From the NCBI GenBank assembly GCA_011800805.1, contig MPNW01000098.1, positions 176,594 to 240,593 of the forward strand: a stretch of DNA of 64,000 nt, given 5' to 3'. Within the stretch, counting starts at the first letter, position 1; each line of letters starts with the position of its first letter. A program made the translations under genes and the position numbers. Shown here piece by piece: positions 58,380 to 64,000 of this stretch. This stretch comes from Hirudo medicinalis. Its lineage: Eukaryota > Annelida > Clitellata > Hirudinida > Hirudinidae. Under the pieces are notes generated by a model. The model had not been told where the DNA came from and did not search any database. It saw only the letters and a program-made list of their open reading frames with translations.

Positions 58380-58475
58380 GGTCATATTAATCTCATTAAA
58401 TATTCGCGCGCAGATAATTAGGCCCATTTGCCTCATTTGCATAATCGCTAGAGTGCTTTAATTAATTGTATGAAA
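58380..58475. promoter_or_regulatory. Octamer and homeodomain-type motif cluster
   Basis: ATTTGCATAAT (about 58,434-58,444) contains a perfect POU octamer. GATAATTAGG lies upstream and TAATTAATT downstream, in non-repetitive DNA among arrays. Motifs are observed; enhancer function is a guess. Confidence 0.2.
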
Positions 58476-58588
58476 ATATGTTATGCTAATGATATTCATT
58501 TATTCACACGTCCATCTATCAAGCTATTATCTACATTTGAGCTGCAGTGTGATCCCAGGGAAGCGATGATCAATTGGGATCATGAGTA

Positions 58589-58935
58589 CCATCATCATCA
58601 ACACCACCATCATCATCAACATCATCATCATCAGCACCACCATCATCATCATCATCATCATCATCACCAGCTTATAATCGATAATAGTTATTATTGTAGT
58701 CACAGTCATTAGTGTCATCATTCATTTTAGAAGCTAATATGGACTTTCTGGTCCAGTTTACTCGGTGTGGTGGTAATTAATTAGTTCATTAATGGACGAC
58801 GACGACGACGATGATGATGATAATAAAATAATAATAAAGTAATAATAATACTTTCATACTTATCACAACGGACCTGACATTGTTGCAAAAACTACAACGC
58901 TCGCCATCATTATCAGCACCACCATTATTTCTTCA

Positions 58936-58979
<44 letters not shown>

Positions 58980-59030
58980 CATCATCATCATCATCATCAT
59001 TATCATTATCATCAACATTATTACTTCCAG
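58589..59030. repeat. CAT, GAC/GAT and ATT array cluster
   Basis: CAT/CAC array at about 58,589-58,668, GAC/GAT then AAT at about 58,797-58,850, and ATT then CAT at about 58,932-59,020. Short unique stretches between them show no gene. Confidence 0.9.
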
Positions 59031-60064
59031 CACCAAGGAGAACAACAAAGAAGACAAGAAGAGAAGCACTCAACAAAGGATTTGAACGAGGATCCAGTGT
59101 TAAACACGCGCTATTCCATTGTCTCCACGGACCAATGAGAGCCTGCCACGTCTGCTCTTGTAAAAAAAAAAGAGCTGAACGGACACAAGGCCTGGAAAGA
59201 ATGGAACAGGTGGAGTGGAATGAATTCTAATTGGCTCAATAATCTTCTGTAATATTAGCCACTGCTGGGTTTCGAACTCGCGGCGTTTAGGCTCGGTTGC
59301 AATGTGAATGTTATATTTATTATAGTTTCTGATTATTGTTACTATTACCACCACCCCGATATTATTATTGATATTAACTATTATCCTTATCACCTTTATT
59401 ATTATTATTATTATTAATTATTAAGAAGTTTAACGTGCTTAACAATAGAACAGGAAGGCACGCGCACCGAAGTAGAAGGATTGGTTCTAATTATGCTCTC
59501 ATCAGCATTCCCGCATAAATTATGATAATATCGGAGCAGGCAAAGATTTTTCGCTTTCCCTTTGTAACCGCTTGGAGCTTGGATCCGATCCACGGCATTA
59601 TTATAAGAAGACTGGATATTTATAAAGGCAACAATATTAATATTAACCAGCTCAATCATAATACTTATAATAATAATTTATGCTTATATTCATTTATTCA
59701 CGCTCGCGCGGACCAGAGAACCTAGCGTTACCACTAACATTTACACTCCACAAGTGGGAGAAAGAAGTAGGAGAGGGATATTTGAAGATATTTAGAGATA
59801 CTCAGAAATACGAAGAGGGAAAACTTCACAAACATGTTGCACAGACGTCTTTATGAGGGGCTTTCTGCCCCAGACCTCGTTCAAGATACAACTTGCTCGA
59901 TGATGATGATGATTAAGATAATTCATGCCACGTGACAGGAATACAAGAGAGAGAGAGAGGGAGAGACATTGAAAGTAAAGAACGATGCTGAGAAATAAAC
60001 CTATTCCCGAACAAGAAAGATTAACATAAGTTCTGCTCCTAAGCTGCTGCTTAAGATGATGAGG

Positions 60065-60510
60065 TTGATTACAACGACGATGATGATGATGATGCTGACG
60101 ATGCTGATCACAACGATGATGATGATGATGACAACGATCAAACGATGGATCAAATGACTTAAATCCACTTTGAACAGAGAATCTCTGATCCAGCAGAGAC
60201 AAGAAGTCGTGAGGAGTAAAGGAATGCCTGGATGGATAGATGAATGCATGGACAGATGAATGCATGGATGAATGGACGAGAGAATGTTTGGGTGAATGAT
60301 TGGTTGAATGTTCGAATAGACTCCAAGAGGGAGAACAAATCATTGGACAAAAAATCATATGAGCTCGTCAAAGAAAATCAACAAATTCATGGAACTTTCC
60401 ACATCATCATCATCATCACCACCTCCATCATCATCGTTATCATCACGATTACAATCACAACGATCATCATTATCACAATCGCCGTTATCACCAACATTAT
60501 CACCACTACG
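60065..60510. repeat. GAT and CAT arrays
   Basis: GAT-rich array at about 60,065-60,140 and CAT/CAC-rich array at about 60,395-60,510, with an intervening GAATGCATGGAT-type short repeat near 60,225-60,300. Confidence 0.9.
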
Positions 60511-60539
60511 GCATCGACCATAAAGCGATGACAGGCCAT

Positions 60540-60720
60540 CCACTTAATATGCATTAATCAGCTTATCTCACCAATCAATTAAGGAGGACATGATAATCGC
60601 TGACTCACAGGGACTTTTGTTTATCATCATCTCTGAATACATTATGCTAATGACCGAGGTCGTCATAAATTATGATGACGACCTGCCGGTTGTAAACAAG
60701 ATTCCGGACCGTGGAAATAG
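60540..60720. promoter_or_regulatory. Motif-dense unique segment with a 10-bp inverted repeat
   Basis: TAATATGCATTAATCAGC, GCTTATCTC, CAATCAATTAA and TATGCTAATGAC precede the inverted repeat AGGTCGTCAT / ATGACGACCT (60657-60666 and 60675-60684). It is unique-looking sequence inside a microsatellite desert. A regulatory role is inference. Confidence 0.25.
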
Positions 60721-61104
60721 GTGAACCACATATTATTTATATAATGTAAATAATTTAATAGGCCGCCGATCACGACTGCGAAATTAGCAACAACAACAAC
60801 AACAGCAACAGCAACAACAACTATCTTAACTTATTAATGATGTAAATTGTTAAATGTAATGTTTTGATGTCGTTATCACAACATCAGGCTAACCACAATA
60901 AGATGAAGTCATGAAGGAAATGAAGCCAGCAGTGATAATGATGATGAGGATGTCGACGATGATGAGTCATTGCCAACGTTTTGGGTTTGGCTTCAAGAAT
61001 ACGGCTAAAATATTCTTTTGGCGAATTTCAAAGATGGCTTCCAACATCAACACGACTTGCTCGGTCGTGTGACTACTATGAAGGATATTGTGAACATCAT
61101 CACA

Positions 61105-61200
61105 TTCTCACGATGATAATGATGACGATAGTTGTTAGAATGATGAGGGTGATGATGATGATGATGATGATAGTTGTTAGGATGATGATGATGAAAGAGA
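61105..61200. repeat. GAT array
   Basis: Imperfect GATGATGAT with GTTAG interruptions; no coding interpretation accepted. Confidence 0.9.
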
Positions 61201-61276
61201 AAGCAACGATGGTGATGATCACACAACACAATGGTGACAACCACGTTACAAAGTGACGCCTTCAAAGTCATCCTTA

Positions 61277-61566
61277 TGACGTCAGCGACTGATCGTCACG
61301 CTTTTGAAGATGAATAAGACCCCAAGAAAGACAAGGATCTCCCATGACTAACAGTAATTAGACTGATGACGACGAAGACGGGGATGATGCTGCTGATGAT
61401 GATGAACGATGACACGGAGACGAGGTCGGTTCTCCAGACAAAGGTGAACAGTGGTTATTGTCCAAACAACGCAGACTATAAAAAGCAATCGAGCGCAGCG
61501 TCGGACGCGTACCCATGGAGACTGGGAACTCGCATGTGACGGAGAATTAATGAGCGAAGAGTGAGT
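61277..61566 (+). promoter_or_regulatory. Promoter-like CRE plus TATA box and possible first-exon donor
   Basis: CRE TGACGTCA at 61277-61284 and TATAAAAAG at 61477-61485. About 80 bp further lies a strong GTGAGT donor at 61561-61566, which would define a short, mostly non-coding first exon. The parts are seen; that they form one promoter is inference. Confidence 0.3.
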
Positions 61567-62591
61567 GAAGAAACTCAGAAATGAATCAGAAATGATAAAT
61601 AAACAATGATACGTCGTCTGCTTGTTGATTAATAATTACAAAATAATGTTTCGAACACAACAAGAACATGACCCGAGAAAGAAAGTTAAGAGCAAAATGT
61701 AAACAATGAAACATCAGAACGAGTAAAAGTGAGTGCGAATGTGAGCGAATGTGAATGTGAAGAGGTACACAAAGTTTTTCTCAGCAACTTCGACGGCTAA
61801 AAAAATGCGGTTGCCGCAGTAGCAGCTTTTCATCTAACCTTCGAATCCCCACCTGGTTCCTCGTTCAGGTGTAGGTCGAGGTCAGCAGGAGAATGTGGAG
61901 GGAAAAGCGGTGCCTGGAATGTGGAAGTGCGTGCTAGTGGATGTGAGGATGGGTGACCTCTGTGACCCCTCTGCTCGCCAAGCCACAACCACACGCACCC
62001 GCTAAACACACGCACGCACAGTGACACAAGGAGCGTGAAATACTTTTTTTTATTACGTCGCCTACGCTCATCAAGAGAGTCTGCAGATCTGAGAGAAGAA
62101 GCAGAAATAAGAGCAAAAAGCTGATGCAATGTTAGGAGATTTTACACGAGGTATTATTATTACTCAGAGTGATCTTGTGACGATGTTTCAATGCTGATGG
62201 TTTTAAAGAAGTTTTTATCCTCAAAAAAAAATAAAATAAAAAACACCCCCTCCTTGGAAATTGAACTCACGACCTCAGGGAGGAAATAATGGAGGTCGAT
62301 CGAATTTACAATTCGTTCGGCGGCATCATTCGAGGTGAAATGGAAGCAACAGTTCAAAAGGTCAAGAGAGGTCGTTGCTAGGAGACAAGAATTGGTTTGA
62401 GTGGGTCATTGAAAGAAAGAGTGAATGAGTGAGTGAGTGAGTGAACGCGAGCTAGTGAATAGATGGACGAAAGAAATGAACATAAAAAACCTCCATCAGC
62501 TTATCAGAGCGACCTCCAAAAACCGTAAACATAAGTTTATTTACGAATTCTATAGCCACGCCCACCTGGCGAATAATAAGTACCGAATTTA

Positions 62592-62618
62592 TGACGTCAC
62601 GGGAGGCCACATAAAATA
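62592..62618 (+). promoter_or_regulatory. CRE followed by TATA-like box
   Basis: TGACGTCA at 62592-62599 and ATAAAATA at 62611-62618, about 130 bp upstream of an ATG (62748) that opens a signal-peptide-like frame. Spacing would fit a core promoter with a short leader. Confidence 0.3.
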
Positions 62619-62747
62619 CCGGACCACAGCGACAACACATGCTAGCCTGCGGAAGAACATCGAACCATCTCGACTTTTCGAAAGAGAAAATATGCCGGAT
62701 TATTTGTAGCTCAATTTCGCTTTCATTTGCGCACCAAAGTCAGCGTG

Positions 62748-63070
62748 ATGTCGTGGCTAATAGTCGCTGTCCAATTGTTGTTGTTGACAACAAGAACAAC
62801 AGGAATACAACAACAGCAACGACGACGACAACAAACAACAATAGCATCGACAACAACAACAACAAACCTGGACTGGAGTTGTATGAGCTCCTGCCGCTGC
62901 TGCAGTTGGTCTCGGCCGACCTTGACCTGGTGACCTTTTCAGGGATCGATTGGAAGCCGATGATTCTTCTCTTGAGGGAGGTGTTGCTCTTCATCACCAC
63001 CCACTTCTCCTCCTCCAGCAAGCGGCACTCCTCCTCAAGATCCTACGACGACGACAATGATGACGTTTAG
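62748..63070 (+). CDS. Possible exon of a secreted protein (frame uncertain)
   Basis: Not recognised. The ATG at 62748 opens MSWLIVAVQLLLLTTRTTG, which resembles a signal peptide. Downstream, after CAA/AAC/ACG simple repeats, a different frame (ending at 63,068-63,070) shows strong G/C bias at third positions and reads LELYELLPLLQLVSADLDL, then TFSGIDWKPMILLLREVLLF, closing with Ser/Arg and Asp-rich residues. The two parts would join only with an intron or a one-base length error in the CAA/AAC repeat. Either part could be chance; the downstream frame is the more coding-like. Confidence 0.3.
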
Positions 63071-63122
63071 GATGATGATGATTGTGATGATGGTAATGGG
63101 CTGAGAGGTGTTTGACAAGGCA

Positions 63123-63150
63123 AGAATACACACACACACACACACACACT
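63123..63150. repeat. CA dinucleotide run
   Basis: About 13 uninterrupted CA units. Confidence 0.95.
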
Positions 63151-63546
63151 TTAGAAATGCACATGCACGTGCATGCAATCCGAGAATCAATCGGAGGAAT
63201 CTGGCCATAAAACCAGCTAACAAGGAGCTGTGCATTGAATAGCGAAAGAACGAACGAATAAGTGCACGAATGAGTGAATAAGTGGATGAATGAATGGACT
63301 AATGAATGAACGAATGAATGAACTAATGAATGACATAAAGATCGAGGGAGTGAACGGACGAGGGGAAGAGTGAATTTGTTCCTTTGATGAGAAGATGGAA
63401 CAAGAAATAAATAAGCTCTATGTTCAACTTCCAGCAATTATTGCTCAGTTTTAAAGACAACTGCTGAGACTACTTAGGGCAAGAATTAAGTTGATGCACT
63501 ATAATTTACAAGTCTTTAAAAGTTAATAATAAAATAATATTATTTC

Positions 63547-63547
<1 letters not shown>

Positions 63548-63580
<33 letters not shown>

Positions 63581-63825
63581 TATAATTGTTATCAACAATT
63601 ATAATAATAATAAAAATAATAACGTCACTGTAAAATATTATATTACTGCTACTTAAATAGCTAATACAAAAACAAGCTTACAATGCAATTGTTGACTCCA
63701 TAATGACTCTCAACAACAGCTAATATCACTGGTGTTTTTATGTTATCATTCACTTGCTGCTCACAACATCGTCATCGCTAACTTTAATTATTTGTATTTA
63801 TCATCATTATCATCACCATTAATAA

Positions 63826-63874
<49 letters not shown>

Positions 63875-63885
63875 GTGATTAATAT
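63548..63885. repeat. AAT and ATT arrays at the right end
   Basis: AAT array at about 63,548-63,615 and ATT array at about 63,820-63,875, with AT-rich sequence between. No gene is seen in the last 900 bp. Confidence 0.9.
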
Positions 63886-64000
63886 TATTATTAAGACAAT
63901 CATTACTATTAAAATATTACTAAATATTGCTGAATCACATAGTCTATTACATGCTTAGTTATGCATCTGATCGTGGTCGAGAGAAGGATATAGAAACACT

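Noticed and set aside
61830..62129. Minus-strand ORFs with hydrophobic start
   Set aside because: Two frames look equally open, with Cys/His-rich low-complexity translation; no consistent gene model.

Overview
The window is nuclear DNA of an animal, most likely an invertebrate. It is AT-rich, the genes are split by many short GT-AG introns (some only about 70 bp), and the proteins are clear orthologues of animal housekeeping genes. Many GAT/AAT trinucleotide arrays, tRNA-derived SINE copies and runs of N (a 600-N gap plus two single Ns) mark a draft assembly. Protein divergence and repeat style would fit a lophotrochozoan such as an annelid or leech, but that is an impression. Splice sites were assigned by reading; reading phase closes across every junction of every multi-exon model except one in SRP14.

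Positions 1-40,200 are gene-dense. In order: the 3' part of mitochondrial malate dehydrogenase (+, 1047-5634); COPB1, the coatomer beta subunit, 23 exons and 961 residues (+, 7112-15720); a 462-residue sororin-like candidate (-, 16276-18116); SRP14 (-, 19117-21222); NDUFAF1/CIA30 (+, 21547-22972), divergent from SRP14; a 995-residue SR-type splicing protein (+, 23584-28027); a small subunit of serine palmitoyltransferase (SPTSSA type; -, 28316-28692); a 62-residue candidate membrane protein (-, 29413-29792); an unrecognised 218-residue protein (-, 30169-31112); and WDHD1/AND-1 (+, 32023-40193). They serve unrelated pathways (TCA cycle, COPI and SRP traffic, complex I assembly, sphingolipid synthesis, splicing, replication), so the clustering looks like ordinary gene packing, not an operon.

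From 40,200 to the end the window is repeat-dominated. It holds a 26-bp minisatellite with the assembly gap (about 41,990-43,280), a four-EF-hand calmodulin-like gene (+, 44101-48104) with repeat-filled introns, several minisatellites, a near-perfect 121-bp foldback carrying telomere-like repeats (53,687-53,946), dispersed MITE-like elements and trinucleotide arrays. Near the right end there are promoter-like CRE/TATA combinations and a possible secreted-protein exon (about 62.6-63.1 kb), both weakly supported.

No clearly new multi-gene system is visible. The observations most worth a second look are a tandemly duplicated splice donor in WDHD1, the missing HMG box of that WDHD1, the sororin-like candidate, the 62-residue protein and the foldback element.
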